From Nipponacmea schrenckii (taxonomy: Eukaryota; Mollusca; Gastropoda; Lottiidae): 64,000 nucleotides of DNA. Location of the stretch: positions 31,044,067-31,108,066 of the forward strand of contig CM060201.1 in the NCBI GenBank assembly GCA_030562195.1. Reading direction: 5' to 3'. This document shows, one piece after another, positions 13,971 to 27,470 of the stretch (positions are counted from its first letter, which is position 1; each line of letters opens with the position of its first letter). Below the pieces are notes generated by a model, which did no database searches, had not been told where the DNA came from, and saw only the letters and a list, made by a program, of their open reading frames with translations. The translations under genes and the position numbers were made by a program.

Positions 13971-15689
13971 TAGCTTTGTTGAATATAGGTTCAATACATT
14001 ATTATTATATAATATAAGAGAAAAATAAACATCGAAAACCTTTGCCTGTCTTTCTGTTATTGTCATTAAGAAGTCAATACAAATCTTTGATATATACGAC
14101 CAATACAGAGAAACTACATATTTCCACACGCTTCAATATAAGTATTTGCCGATGTAAAAGAAATCCACTTTCGGTCACACAAAACGTGGTAGGCCTATAT
14201 AGTATTTTTTCGGAAAATGAAATTTAAATAGTTGGAAAGTTAAAGATCCATAAAACCAAGACGTGTTTTGCCTATACTGCGCAGGCATAGACCTATTCCC
14301 ATTGGTATGCGCCATCCGTATTTTATGACATACCAATGTACTTAATTAACCACAATCGTTAAAAACGATCTAGCCAATGACGGTCGGCAAATATCTGTTT
14401 AGAAAATTCTCTGACGTCATGTTTGCTACTTCAAGATCCGCACAGCATCCGTGTGCGCAAAAATATAAATAATTTTTAAATTTTTTATCAATCAGTGGTC
14501 GTGGAGACCTCTGCGAATACGCAACTCGGATTAGAGATAAATGGAGATGTTTTAACCAGAAATAAGAGGAGTTAAAAAACTATCACGCATACAAATATGT
14601 CTAGGTACAACGATTGCTCAGCTATAGATAAAAGAGTCCTCGTCTTAAACATTTGTCACCTTTGCTTTAACCAATTTTGCCTGCAGTAAATTGGATGACT
14701 TGTCAAGGTTGAGCCAGAAGTTAATGTCTGGAATTAAGGGTTGTGGTATGTAATAAAATCAATGAGTTTCCATATAAACACATTATTATGAGCTAATATG
14801 GGCGATAATGTGAAAAGTGACTACTAATTACATTTCTATCTGTCTGGCTATCATTAAGAGAACGTATATAGCCCATGACCATGCTATTGTGTATTGCTAT
14901 CAGAAAATATATGCTAATTTTCCAGACGTGTGACTTAATCAAACATTGTAGTCGTCTGGTATTCTAGGGATTCTGAATCCTGTTTATTGTTCTTGTCTGG
15001 AATGGTATTTACCATTGTACATTAACACGACCTTGATACTTCGTGATCTAATGTGTTAATCATGCTAACATTTCGTTATTAAAAATTGACCCAACGTTCC
15101 ACGATACACGTCTGTGTGAATGGAGCTTACCCATATATTACTCCCAATGCTACAAGAGCCGATTTTGCAACCATGTTCTTGTGAAAGAACATTTGTGTTC
15201 CTTTGTGTTCTATGTGTTTGTGCTTCCGAAATAAAACAGAAAATTTCAAAACGTTTTCTTAATCTGTACGTTTATCATTCAAATCTGAAAAAAAACAGTC
15301 AATCATTGCAAGTGCAAATATTCAATTAGTTATTTTTCTTCGAGGCCTTGAATAGCCTACATATTCTTACTGTAATAGCCATCTCTGTAGAAGAAGAAGA
15401 CAATCTCCTTAATTGTTGATACTACTTGGATTTGGTTACGTTTTAATGTCGGTCATCTCGTCCACACGCCTTATGGTGTTTTGTCTTTCTTATGGTGTTT
15501 TGCCTTGTGGTGTTTTTATGTCTAATTAAATACCTCATTAATTTGATTTTTATTTTTCGAGTCTAGGGAATTGTTACAGACGTGATTGACATGTGATTAG
15601 TTTTCAAATTATAGCATGTTATTGCCTTCAAAATACTAACTTTAGAAATTCACGCTTATGACTAAAAAACCGGCGTTTGTGTTTTTCTC
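13971..15689. other. Intergenic, no gene seen
   Basis: No coding region or RNA gene recognised. A small run of 'ttatggtgtttt'-type repeats lies at 15470-15520. Confidence 0.4.
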
Positions 15690-16185
15690 GTGCGTTTATA
15701 CGCCAAAACGTTAATGTGGGCGTAAATAGCCGTCGCCCCTGTCTTTCTGTCCACAATTGTTGTGGACACAATAGGGAGATAATGAATTGATGGATTTTGA
15801 TGAAACATGGTGTGAGTTTTAGTTATCCAACGATGACGCCGATTGAAAATCAGACCATTCGAAAATATATATTATTATAAGTTTACTATGTGAGCGTATA
15901 TAGCCGTCGCACCTGTCTGTCTGTCTGTACCCACAATTGTTGTGGACATGATAGAGAGATTATTTCTTGATGCATTTTGTTGAAACTTGGCGTGAGTCTT
16001 AGTTATTACCCTAGAATGAATCCTATTGGGAATCTGACCAATCGAAAATATTTTCTATGAGTTATTGCCCTTTTTCTGGAATTCTTTGTGGACACGATAG
16101 AGAGTTGTTTTCTTGATGGATTTTTACAAAACTTAGTGTTGGTATTTGTAATCACCCAAGGATGAACGTTATTGAAACGTTTATT
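15690..16185 (+). repeat. GCCCACA-type dispersed element, degenerate
   Basis: Begins with 'tttatacgcc' and 'gtgggcgtaaatagccgtcgc', then 'ctgtctttctgtccacaat' and 'tgtggacacaatagggaga'. The block repeats about 190 bp later ('gagcgtatatagccgtcgc' ... 'ccacaattgttgtggaca') and a third time in weaker form near 16085. It shares its head with the elements at 47388-48610 and 59519-60912. No coding capacity. Confidence 0.6.
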
Positions 16186-17324
16186 TATCTTGTGAATCTC
16201 ACAAAATGAATTGAAGGAAAAAACAAATGTTTACGTGGCCATCGCTTTTTTAAAATATTTATTAAGTTCCATTTTAAAATTTATGAACCGTAATCGAATC
16301 ACAGTCATGTTCTGTGAAAAAGATTTTACTGTATGGAATTCAAGTCCATCCAGAGTTGATTTTTGTTAATTATTCCCCACTTTAAGAATGTGACTTATAA
16401 TATCACAATTAATCAATTAATAAGATTAGGTTACATCAACGGAGTATGTCGAGTGCACATGCAACAAGATTGCGTATTATTTTGATCAATAATTACAAAC
16501 TTATTGGATAGAAAGGTCGAAATATCATTAATGACAAAACACGTTATACTGGATCTTAAAATTCTATATTTCATACCTTCCAGAATGTCTTTCCTTCAAG
16601 AACAACGCAGGTCTAAAGTTTCAAATGTTTTTCAACATGATAAATACAAGATATTGTGGTATGGGTAAGTATCACTTTTCTACATTCAATTTAAGGTCGT
16701 TAGAAATAGAATATTTCTGTTTTTCTGTAAATGAAGTTAATCCATTTATTAGGTATTCAACCAGATAGCGAATTTTTAATCTGGAAAGTGACAGCTTTAA
16801 TTTGATATTTAAATGATTGTCCGGTCTAACCTGAACAAACTGATACGAGATATATCACCCGTGTAACTCAACTTCATATCGGCCCACTTTTAACCGTATT
16901 TTAAATCACAATACATATATATTGGCCTCTTCTTAAATTAGCATCATTGATGAACTGAAAGCGCGATTAAATTTACTGAAGAAAATCCCCTTAATTCAAT
17001 TTCTTACAAGTGAGTTATCTTAAAATTACTTCTTTAGAAATAAACTTCAGCAAACATTATTGAGTTTTGTGATTGGTCACCGAGCTACGAATGTATTTCT
17101 TCCACTTGAGGACAAGAGAATAACATGAACGTTCGTTCTTTTGATACCAAGCTATCATTCATAACCACATTGCCCACTTGACAACTCTCCATGCTAATTC
17201 ACTTGTATCAGATTTAGTGTTTACTTGTACCATAGAGAATACAAGTTCTCTGGGATATCGATATATGATTTTAAGGCTTGAATAATTTAACTATTGCTTA
17301 CAGAGATAGTAAAGGGGTTTTCTA
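16186..17324. other. Intergenic, no gene seen
   Basis: AT-rich unique sequence with no supported feature. Confidence 0.4.
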
Positions 17325-17450
17325 AAAGGGAATTGTAGGAAGTGTATCGGTGACACGGATAGCATCAATTATTTACACCTTTCCTGTTTTCAATCAGTCT
17401 TTTGTTCCTGGAATTCTTCTAAAACTCTTTGATGGTGTCACTAATCTCAA
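17325..17450 (+). mobile_element. Small TIR element fragment (family M)
   Basis: Diverged copy of the family M left end: 'gatagcatcaatt', 'cctttcctgttttcaatcagt', 'gttcctggaattct'. The sequence just upstream ('aagggaatt' ... 'ggtgacac') also resembles that before the copy at 33.5 kb, so the original element may be longer than the core. Confidence 0.4.
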
Positions 17451-18202
17451 AATCTGCTTATATTACATAAGTTTGAATTGACCCTATCGGTGTCCCTATT
17501 ACAGTTTTACCAGTATGTCATTCGACCTGACAAGATCTCAAGATTTATCATCAACCAAACTAACAGCTCAGAATCATCCAACTTGACCAAATCCAACTAC
17601 CAACTACTACAAATTCCAACACCTACCTAGTTTGCATTCAGCACTAATAAAGCAGTAATAAAGCTAACTGGAATTATTTCACCAAGAAAACCCCTGGGCT
17701 ACAAAATTATAATTGAAATCTTAAAACATTAATTCAATTTTACGGCTTCATTTAGCAATAAGTATGTTATCAATTTGAAAGATGTCATTAAAACTTTGGC
17801 ATTCCAATTAGTTGTTGCACACAAGCTTTATAATTTTCTAAACTAATTACTAACGGTTTGAAATTTGAATCCAGTCACGGAATAGATATAATTTTTTTTC
17901 TTCATTGGTAATAAAAATAATGATGAAGAATATCATATTATCTTCTGCACTTGTGCTGAAGAAAAACGCGCGGCGTCTTGCAGTTTCTATGTTTTAGGAC
18001 CTGGTGCAAATAAGATGTCTAGATTGGACAGTTTTAACTCTCTTTTATCCGGTATTTCTTTAAAACTTAGCAATAAACTCCAAAAACTACAGAACTCGTA
18101 GTATCTCACGTACATCATCATTCGATTATACCACTCCTGTGTAAAAACCTTTGACCTTGACCTTGATGTTCTCAAGACACTTCATTGACAGTTACTTTTT
18201 GA

Positions 18203-18432
18203 ATTGATTTTAAAATCCTTTTACTCACCTATAAATGTCTTTATAATCTTACACCTTTATATCTTAGTGAATTACATATTTATATATCTCGACAATTGCG
18301 TTCCAGTAATGGTCGCCTTCTTTTAGTGGAGCGTAAAGTAAAACAGTCCTTTAATGGAGAGCTTGCTTTCTCCATTAGAGCCCCAAAAATCTGGAACAAA
18401 CTGCCTTACTTTATCAGAAACAATGAAAAATA
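18203..18432 (+). pseudogene. LINE (CR1/L2-like) ORF2 C-terminal fragment
   Basis: One frame runs open for about 75 codons. It gives the pattern typical of the region after the reverse transcriptase in CR1/L2-type non-LTR retrotransposons: LLLTYKCLYNLTPLYLSEL, then SRQLRSSNGRLLLVER, then FSIRAPKIWNKLPYFIR. No reverse transcriptase core lies upstream and the frame ends soon after, so this is a 5'-truncated dead copy. The family is assigned from the remembered motif order. The clade (CR1, L2 or a relative) is uncertain. Confidence 0.7.
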
Positions 18433-20186
18433 TTGAAAATCAGAGATATCGAAAAAATATTAGGTATAAGTGATAGCACTTGTTCTTGCGTTCCAGTAAT
18501 GGAACTTCTTCAAAGCGAACTCAATTTGCTAGTGAAAACTAGAAATTTTACAGAACTATATTGTTTCTTAATCCTTATCACCCAGAATGTCCTATAGAAT
18601 TGTATGATTTTTATGGTTGAATATTTCAGATAAGTGATTGTTACTGTGCTCTCAACTATTTCTATTCAAATTTACAGCTGCGTATATTACTTTGCCTGGC
18701 AAGCGATCTTGTACATTGAGGAGAATCAAACCCTACCTTCCCCTAAATTTAAGGTGCTTGTGACCTCACGTTTACACATATTATAATTATTGCATTTTTA
18801 TGTTTTTTTATTAAAGATTTAACTTGTACCATCGTAATTGAAAACCAAGGGATAAGAGAGGATAAGTGGAAACTGGAACGGCAAAAGCAACTTAGGAAGT
18901 AGGGTCAATCGTTTGAGTAATGGGGGAGACAAACAGTGCCTCATAACTCGATTATTTGAAGTAAATCACCGTCAAGAATCTTATTGACGTTTAAATCGGA
19001 TCAACAGCAAACCTCCTTTTTCATACATTCCTGAGCTCGATAGATCATATTTAATAGAAACAAGTCAGTAACCCTTTGGTGAAGCCGTATCGATTACACT
19101 ATTATTCATGAGATGTGGCTCAAGTTTTGGATTAACTGTTATTTGAATTAAGCCGGCAATGGGTGTCAATCAAAGCCATTGAAGCTAGTGATATAATATT
19201 AAGCGCTAATTGAATTACTTGACGCTACAAGAAACCAGAATGACATAGCTATCACTCAAATGATTACCAAAAGGGGGTTTCCTTGGAGGTGACGAGTAAT
19301 TCATACGATCTAATGAATGAAATATAAATGGCAATCAGTCGCTTGTGATCTAGATTTGATAAAAGATGTAAATATAACCTGGGTTTATGTCCCAACAGTC
19401 CATGTATAAGGATCAAAATGGTGCGTTTAGATCAATGGCTACGTATGGTTCTTTTATGGAAAACACGCACGCACATAGTTCACAAAATGAAAGAGGCTAT
19501 CATATTCAACTAAGCATTTCAAATTTTAAAAATGGCTTCAAATGTGATTTGAAATGACATAGTCTTTTTTTAAATTCTCAGTTTGTGTGTGTTATTTACG
19601 TGTAAGGACTAAACGTAGTTTCGTTTCCATGGATGCTTGTCTTTATTTGGTCGCAAGACATTTTTTGCAAAGATGTAATTAATAGTTGGCGTGATCTAAA
19701 CAATTTGTTAAAGCTTTAATGTTTTGATTATCAGGAAACTGTCTTTAGGTTTCTGACTAATGGAAAGCTATTCTATTATCACGACCACAAATGGAAATAT
19801 GAGCCTACTTAAACACAGTGGGGGAGTTAAGGTATGTCTTGCCACAATTATCTTGTACCATTTACCTCACCACTATCTCATTTGGTGTTGATTCGTGTCT
19901 TCACCAGCTCCCTCGTCACTATGCAATAGTGTGATACACTCTACTGTATCAAAAGATCTACCTCAGACCTTTCCCTTCACAGTCAACCGTCCTTTTTTCC
20001 CTTGCCCAAGAGTGAATGAGTCGAAAGATTAGCTGCCTGGATTAGATGCTCCCTTATACATGTAGTTTAATACCCCTATTTATATTATCTATCCAGATGT
20101 TCCTAAGAAAGGATATCTGTTAGATCTTAGATAAAATGCATCCATTGTTGTTCCTTAATACTAAAGTAATTTACCCACACATGGTT
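18433..20186. other. Intergenic, no gene seen
   Basis: AT-rich sequence without a supported gene. 'cattgaggagaatcaaaccctacc' near 18.71 kb resembles 49.45 kb, so another old dispersed repeat may be present. Confidence 0.35.
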
Positions 20187-20465
20187 TTACTTTTCAAGTA
20201 CCCGATAGGTGACGATAAAAGATGTAAAATCTTGTCCCATGAAATAGATAGACCTCTTACCGGATGGGTCTTTGGCATGCACAATCTGTAGCACACTGGG
20301 TCTCGGTTTTTGTTCAATCCGCACGACTGGGAGCTTTTTCCATGTCAGCTCCTCTGACATGCATATCTCCAAGAGCTCACCTCTACCTTAATCGGGATTG
20401 AACCCTGGGCCCTCAGATAGATAACCAAAGAAATTACCCACTAACCTACAACTCTCTAACATTGT
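20187..20465 (-). mobile_element. tRNA-derived SINE
   Basis: Read on the minus strand, the head contains an A-box-like 'aggttagtgggtaa' and a B-box-like 'gggttcaatcccg', spaced as in a tRNA promoter. Downstream is 'gtgctacagattgtgca', then 'aaagaccca', matching 'gtgctacaggctgtgca' and 'aaagatccc' in the SINE at 50405-50605. The layout of tRNA head plus conserved centre is that of V-SINE-like families in molluscs. The specific family name is not asserted. Confidence 0.65.
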
Positions 20466-20764
20466 CTTTTGCCACACTTACTGATCACACGAATACAACA
20501 GATTTCACCTATTGAGTTTGTGGTGATTAAATGACATCGGATCAAATTGCTATAATTCTCTGGTGGTTATGTTATGTTAATTTCATTTCTATTTTAGATC
20601 TTTGCACAAATAACATAACTTAGAATAGACATCTGATTGTAAAATACCCCAGTGATTTTATTATTTTTATTTTATATTCCTATTCCAGTATGATATATTC
20701 CTCAGTATTCTTAACTCCCACTCACACAGAAAGTTTACAGTACAAACATCTGAAACAGTAAGAT

Positions 20765-20850
20765 TGAAATGAATTGAGCTGTAGCTCTCTTCTGCACCTT
20801 GATGGAGTCGGGCAACGCCATGCCGTGTGAAATGAGGTATCTTTTTTCAA
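20765..20850 (-). repeat. SINE 3' part, fragment
   Basis: On the minus strand the phrase 'gtgcagaagagagct', then 'caattcatttcaat', matches the end of the SINE at 50405-50605 ('gtgcagaagagtatgac', then 'attcatttcat'). The sequence to about 21.05 kb may belong to it, but I cannot align it. Confidence 0.45.
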
Positions 20851-21639
20851 GGTATCCCCATTAGCTTACTCTTTTTCAATTACCAGCAGTGGATTTTCAC
20901 CTCGATTGGCGTGAGAATGTCTGATGAATAAGACATCTTTACAAACTATTCTGGGAGAGCTTGTCTTGTTGCCCTTTAAAGGTTTCTCTCTTTCTTTCTT
21001 AAGCCCGGAAGCAAGGGTCGGGGAAGATTGTGAGGGTGTCTTTAGAGTAATCACTTACTTATATCAATATCAACGACTGTTCAGACCTTGGTAATTTTGA
21101 GAGATTCCACGATGCTTGACAAGTAAAATGTAATGGCGGATGTGGTTTTCTTTGATACGGAAACTGTCTATTATAAATGTGTAATCGATTGAACTCCTCT
21201 GGTTAATTCTCTCTCGATTGATGCTGGCATGTAAAAATATAAGATCTATTAGATCTTTAGATATATAATTTTTTAGCTAGTTGTCAAATCGAGAATAATT
21301 TTTTAAAAGACATCTTTGATCTTGATTATGTGGAAGGGGAGAATTGTACTTCTTCCAAATATCCTGGTCCAATGTAACCGCAATATAAAATTAAAGGAAT
21401 AATATAGTAGAATAAAGTATTGTGATCTCGACTTTCAATTATGGAAAAATACACATAAAAATCCATGAGCGGTACGCATGCAAAATTTGCAATATTATTT
21501 ACATAAGACATCGTTATTTTAACGTGGTTCTATGTTATGTTCTAAATACTTTTGATGGGCTGGTTGGTATGATTTGACGTCCCGCAGTTTGTCATATTGC
21601 TGTCTCGAACTTGGTTGAGGGTTTGTAGATTGGCACCAC

Positions 21640-22110
21640 TCGGTTGGTGATAATTGGGCTAATGGGTGCCTCGGTGTTGGTGATAAATTGGTTGAATGGA
21701 AGCATCGTTGTTTGTAATAAATTGGTTGAATGTGAACTATGTTGTTGGTGATAAACTAGTTGAATGTGAGCTACGTTGTTGGTGATAAATTAGTTGAAGG
21801 TGATAAATTAGTTGAATTTGTGCTACGTTGTTGGTGATAAATTAGTTGAATGTGTGCTACGTTGTTGGTTATAAATTAGTTGGTGATAAACTAGTTGAAT
21901 GTGTGCTACGTTGTTGGTGATAAACTATTTGGTGATAAATTAGTTGAATGTGTGCTACGTTGTTGGTGATAAATTAGTTGGTGATAAATTAGTTGAATGT
22001 GTGCTAAGTTGTTGGTGATAAATTATTTTGTGATAAATTAGTTGAATGTGTGCTACGTTGTTGCTGATAAATTAGATGAATGGGTGCTTTGTTGTTGGTG
22101 ATAATTGGTT
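21640..22110 (+). repeat. Tandem repeat, ~34-bp units with a short sub-unit
   Basis: Units of the type 'gttggtgataaattagttga' plus 'atgtgtgctacgtt' are repeated about a dozen times. Several carry an extra 'tagttggtgataaat' insertion, giving alternating longer and shorter units. The ends are diverged ('gaatgggtgcctcggtgttgg'). Confidence 0.85.
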
Positions 22111-22779
22111 AAAAGGGTGGTCAATATATTTATGTACTTATGCTTATACTTGAAGAGGTTATTATTTTTGATAATGTCTAATGCAGTAAGAGTGGCAATG
22201 AAGCCGAACTTGATTTGGGTGAATTTCCTGGAGCTCTAAAGTTACTTAATTACCTAGATCAAAACACTAGGCTCGTATAACTGCAGACAGTACTTCATTA
22301 ATCATATTTTTGGATGCACATAAAACAAAACGTCAATATCTTATTTTCCTATCAGTGGATTTATTCATCGTTTTACATGAAAATGAAGAGTGTATGACGA
22401 CTGCAATAAACTAGTTATCAATTTTGTTCAATCAATACGAGGTAAAACTTGTTAGTCAGAAACTCTCTCAGGAGTAGGAAGAGAAAAAGCACGTTTGATG
22501 TTCAATTATTTTCCGTTGCAATATCTACAATCTAGATGAACTTAATTTAGAGAAACGTCAGGCCCGAAAGATTTGATCAGAAATTTCATAAATCATGGTC
22601 GTCCTCTGTACCAATCTAAGTGTTCCAGATTGCCAATCTTCATAACAAATTGGGCCCCGATGATTTGTTTTGGTAGTGAAACGAAAACAATTTTGTGGTA
22701 ACATTTAGGTCAGATGATGATTAGATTGTACTATTCGTGGTTAAATAATTGAGTGATGGAATGGGGTGCTAAACTTTCA

Positions 22780-24225
22780 TACGACACTTCATGGAGAAAT
22801 AAAACACACGAACGAAATTCACGACCATTTTAAATCTCAACATATATTTAATCTGTTCCATTTGTTTAAATGTTATATTAAGCCTATAAATCACAGAAAC
22901 CTTAATGGAATCTTACACTGTATAGCCTTTTTAAAAATTCGACATATTAAGTCGAGATAGAGAATCAAAATGGTTGTGTGTTGTTTCTAATGAATAGTCA
23001 TGTTCGTAGAATGACTGCAAAATGAAGTGAATTATTCATTTGTTACTCTCAAGAGAACTGTTAGTCATTTATAATGAATACAAAACTGGGTAAAGATTAT
23101 TTTTAAAAATTAGCACTTGGTAGATCGTATTGTACTATTGAAGTTATAAGGTATATTATGTATTAGATATTAAATAGAACAATGGCCACGCCGAGATTAT
23201 TTATTTAAGTTTAAAATTGATCTATAATGATTACATCTATTACACCACAACTAAATTATCTATAAAAGGTTTCACACGAAACAGATTATGGTTCTTATAT
23301 GGAAATAATACAGACGAACGTAGTCGACTTTGAATCGCCTCCTCAATTTAATAAGTCAAAGTTTTGAAAAAAAAAGCTGTATTCGAACTAAGCCTTCGTA
23401 TTGCATTTAAAGCTATTACTAACGCTTTACGTATGATATAAAGCCTTTTTCATAATTCGATTTATTGAGTTCTGGTATTGATTCAAAGTTGTTGTAAACC
23501 GAGTTCGTGTGTGTTATTTCCATGAAAGAACCGAAGCATACGTAGTTTTGTATTTATTTGACTAAGTCTTAGTGAATAATATCCGTGCACCTATTAAAAC
23601 TAAGTAATACTGTAGGCTACAGTTTGTATTAATAACGTTTTATAAAGATCCGCATTATAATGATCCATCTTTTCTAGAAATGAAATACAAACAAGAAAGG
23701 AGCAGTGTCTTTTTTTATCAACTTGAGTCTAAATATGTCATTGTACACTTCCCGTTTTAAAAAAGAGTTAAAGAGGTTTAAGATAACACAAATGTCTTGT
23801 CGTGTGAGTTTAGTGAGCTTTTGATGATAGCATTAAATGGCAATGAAAGAGATTCTGTAAATGGAATATTCTCATAGAATTACTTGCAATTATTTCCTTG
23901 AAACTTCCAAGTATTGTCAACTTTTATATGGCCTTATAGTTTTTATACTTCCAAAGGTATTGAACAATGGGACAGTTGCAGAATAGCAATTCTTTGACTG
24001 AAATCTATCATTCTTACAGGGAAACAACACACGCACCTAGTTCAAAGCCATTTTTAATCTCTTCCGCTACTTAATAAGTTGGATTTTAAAAAAAATACTG
24101 TAATATTTCAAGAAAGCCTTCATATCAGATTTAAAGTTAATACTTAAGCTTTATTTGGATGCTTAGTTGAAATACTATAGCCTTTATTGAAATTCGACTT
24201 TCTAAATCGGTGAAGAAATAGCGAT
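22780..24225 (+). repeat. Three diverged ~200-bp local repeats
   Basis: Blocks near 22785-22960, 23285-23480 and 23990-24220 share the same order of phrases: '(a)tggaaataa.acacacgaacg', 'ttaataagt', 'aagccttc', then 'agcctttttcataattcgac'. A weaker head occurs near 19440. They look like old copies of one dispersed element. None has an open frame. Confidence 0.35.
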
Positions 24226-25084
24226 GAACGCGGATTTGAAATCAAACTAGTAAGTTTATTGACGATATTAAGTCATTAGTCGGATTGAATAGAATCGAAG
24301 ATATAAAATAAGATTTTGATTTTTATTTGTTAACACACCAGTTCATATTAGATCTTTGTTAAAGTAAATCTATTGCTAAGTCGATAATTTCCGTATTTCA
24401 GTTAATAGTATAGTTCACTTTTAAAGGTGAAAGGTTATTTTAGCAAACGCTGTGTTAACAGTTTCAGCAGTAATCTGTGTTCCATTTCGGTCTACACTAC
24501 CCGAAGCAGTAATTTATTTTTGGTGTGTATTTTTCTTCGTCTCATTAAATACACTCTCTAACTGCTGGAAACGAATGGCTGTATCTGCACTTTTATTGAT
24601 TTCTGTTTAAAAATTGATGAAGACTAATAGTTTTGTCATGAAGCTTTCCAAAATAATTGCCATCTCTCATATTTCTGAATAATTGAGTAAATCTGGGTAG
24701 AAAATCTACGTTACAGGAGTTATGTTTGACACCTCGAATTCGCTAACGTAATCACCAATGATTTTACCGTCATTATTTCCTCGAGACTTCTCATTTCACA
24801 TTTTAAATTTTTAGTTTGTTTTTCAGATAATTTCCGAAGCCAGCAGTATCTAATTTGGATGACTTAACACGTTACCACGCACACTTCAATCATGTGGAAA
24901 GTGATCAATTGAAGTGATAATAGTAGGGTATATCCGTGTCAGAAATATATCATCTGACACAAGTTGTAATTTTATAACTCTAATTATCAACTGGTATTTA
25001 ACAGTGATTGACTGGCGACTGACTATTTAATTTGTACTGATTTGATTGAATACCATGGTAGTCAGATTATATTCTTCTTGGTGT

Positions 25085-25375
25085 TTGATGACTTCACTTA
25101 TTTCAAAGGTCTCATTCAGGCATATATTTCGCGGTAAATGACGTCATCAAACACTTAGTTGATCTCATACAGGCATATTTTTCCCGATAAATGACGTCAT
25201 CAAACACTTAGTTGGTCTCATTCAGGCATATATTTCCCGGTAAATGATGTCATCAAACACTTAGTTGGTCTCATTCAGGCATATATTTCCCGGTAAATAA
25301 CGTCACCAAACACTTAGTTGGTCTCATTCAGGCATATATTTCCCGGTAAATTACGTCATCAAACACTTAGTTTTA
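25085..25375 (+). repeat. Tandem repeat, 53-bp unit, ~5 copies, with CRE palindromes
   Basis: The unit 'catcaaacacttagttggtc' plus 'tcattcaggcatatatttcc' plus 'cggtaaatgacgt' is repeated about five times with few changes. The centre is the palindrome TGACGTCA in two copies (about 25139 and 25192). It is TGATGTCA, TAACGTCA and TTACGTCA in the others. Confidence 0.9.
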
Positions 25376-27470
25376 GTTGTATTTCAGTGACCATATTCAT
25401 CTGATTGAACGATTGGTGCAAATTACAGCTATCAGAATACAGAAAACTGCTTTACCATCCCTTTAAAACCCGTCAAGAAGGATAACCTGTTATAATCTTG
25501 TGTTAAGTGAGATGTGACAGTGACATGAGAAATGTATTCAATGTTGGATGTGGCCGTCATTCAAACGTCGTCTGATAATAGCCTGTCACAAACTAATTTC
25601 TATAAACAATAAAAACAAAATCTGAATTGTCCTTTAAAACTATGTTGGCTATGGTTTAAACTCTTAAGGAAAGTGCATTGATTCTTATAGTTGGATATCG
25701 CAAGCTTCAATCGTATTGGTAATTTCAGTTAGTGGCCTTCTGATATTGAATATTGAGTTATATTATAAATTATATAGCATAAAATTAGTATACTAGACTA
25801 CCATTTTGAAAACGACTGATTCAAACACAACCTTCTTCCTTATTTCCTACATTCCTATTTGGTCTTGATGATCGTCAAATGTTATCTCGAGTAAATCTTT
25901 AAAATTACAAAAACAAATGGGAACATAGTGTTAACGAAAGAAAACCAATCTATCCTCAGGTAGACCAAGCATTTCTACCAGCACTTGGTCAATGCCTTGT
26001 ATATGTTGAAGTTATAACTTAAAATCTAAATCTAATAGACCTTTTTTTTATCCCGGAAAGAGAATCGAGATCAACTTTCAGACTTGACGTCCAGATTCCC
26101 TTGACAGCGATGCAGGTCAGAGGAGCTGACATGCAAAAGCGTCTTGTCGTTCTGGCGGTACCCCGTTTGATACAGGATGTGGACATTTAATTGTCTTGAC
26201 AGTTAGAAATCGCACAATCGAAATCGAGTAGACTTACTGATTGGACTGAACTCTTAGTGCGAACAAAAAAAAATATATTCTTGAAGAACAGACGGATACG
26301 TATAGCGATTCCGCTTTCATTAACAAGACAATTGATACACCTTTAAATTATAATTCTTTTATCCTTATACAAAGTACGACACGACACGATATGTCTATCC
26401 CCCTAGTTGTGATAATTGTTCTTCTAACATCATGTTAATCTTCGTCGTCTTGGATCAAAATTTATTTTAAACACGAATAGACGAAAGGTAATTGTTTTGT
26501 AAACGAAGAAAGTTGGCATTTCAGGCGGGGTTTTGATGTGTGTCAAATCTTCTGCCTGTTTGATTATCTTTAATGGTTTAACCCTTGGGTACTGTCTGTA
26601 ATTAACTAGGTGAAAACAGCATACAATGAAATACATTTTCTCATATTTCCTACTGTTGGATGGTCCTTAAATTGCTTTGAACTTTTGATTCCAAAACCCA
26701 ACACGAGTACTTTTCTTTTCTTTTATAATTCTTTATAAGATTCTGTTTTAAGGTATACTACTTCTTAGGATAACTAGTCACGAAATCCCTCTAGAATCCA
26801 ATAAATCCATAAAACCAAATAAAAATCCAGCTGGTGAGTTATGGAACATGCTGAGAATCGTTTTTTAATAATTTTTTGATAATAAGTTCAATGGATATAT
26901 CGTCTAATCTTGTCATTGTGCCTGGTAAGTCAAACTGATGACGATTTAGTTTTATTAACCATGTTTGAGACAATTAACTTTTTGTCCATTCTAAGAGGTA
27001 GCATCTCTGTAAATATTTAAATATGAATGAAACTGTAAAATTTCGATAAAGAAATCACTGTAAATTTGCTTTTGCACGAACTAGCAATTTATCGTGATCG
27101 TTCTTCTACACCAATATAATTCACTTGTGGCATGTACTTTAAGTGCTGTTTGATAAATTGTATTCAATTTTGTTGAATTCTGATGTCAGAGGGGATGATA
27201 AAAGAGCTACGAAAATGAAAAGGAGAAAATCGATAGCTTGTCGTTATTTTTTAATATCACGCTCTAGGTCTTAAATGCCGACTTTGTCAAAGTAAGTCAC
27301 TCTTGAACTTGCGTAACCAAAACATTTTGACGTTTTTTATTGCAAAAATAAACATTCATAAATACACTTTCCAGACTGGTTGCAACTGTGTTGTAAATAA
27401 TATTTAAATTACATGTACCAATGTTTGAATGTTGACAGATGATTATCTGATGCAATAAGTTTGTAGTTAA
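25376..27470. other. Intergenic, no gene seen
   Basis: No supported gene. A SINE fragment near 26.1 kb is listed separately. Confidence 0.4.
26100..26160 (+). repeat. SINE internal fragment
   Basis: 'gtcagaggagctgacatg' followed by 'caaaagc' matches the minus-strand reading of the SINE at 20187-20465 ('gtcagaggagctgacatg', 'gaaaaagc'). Only this short core is visible. Confidence 0.4.
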
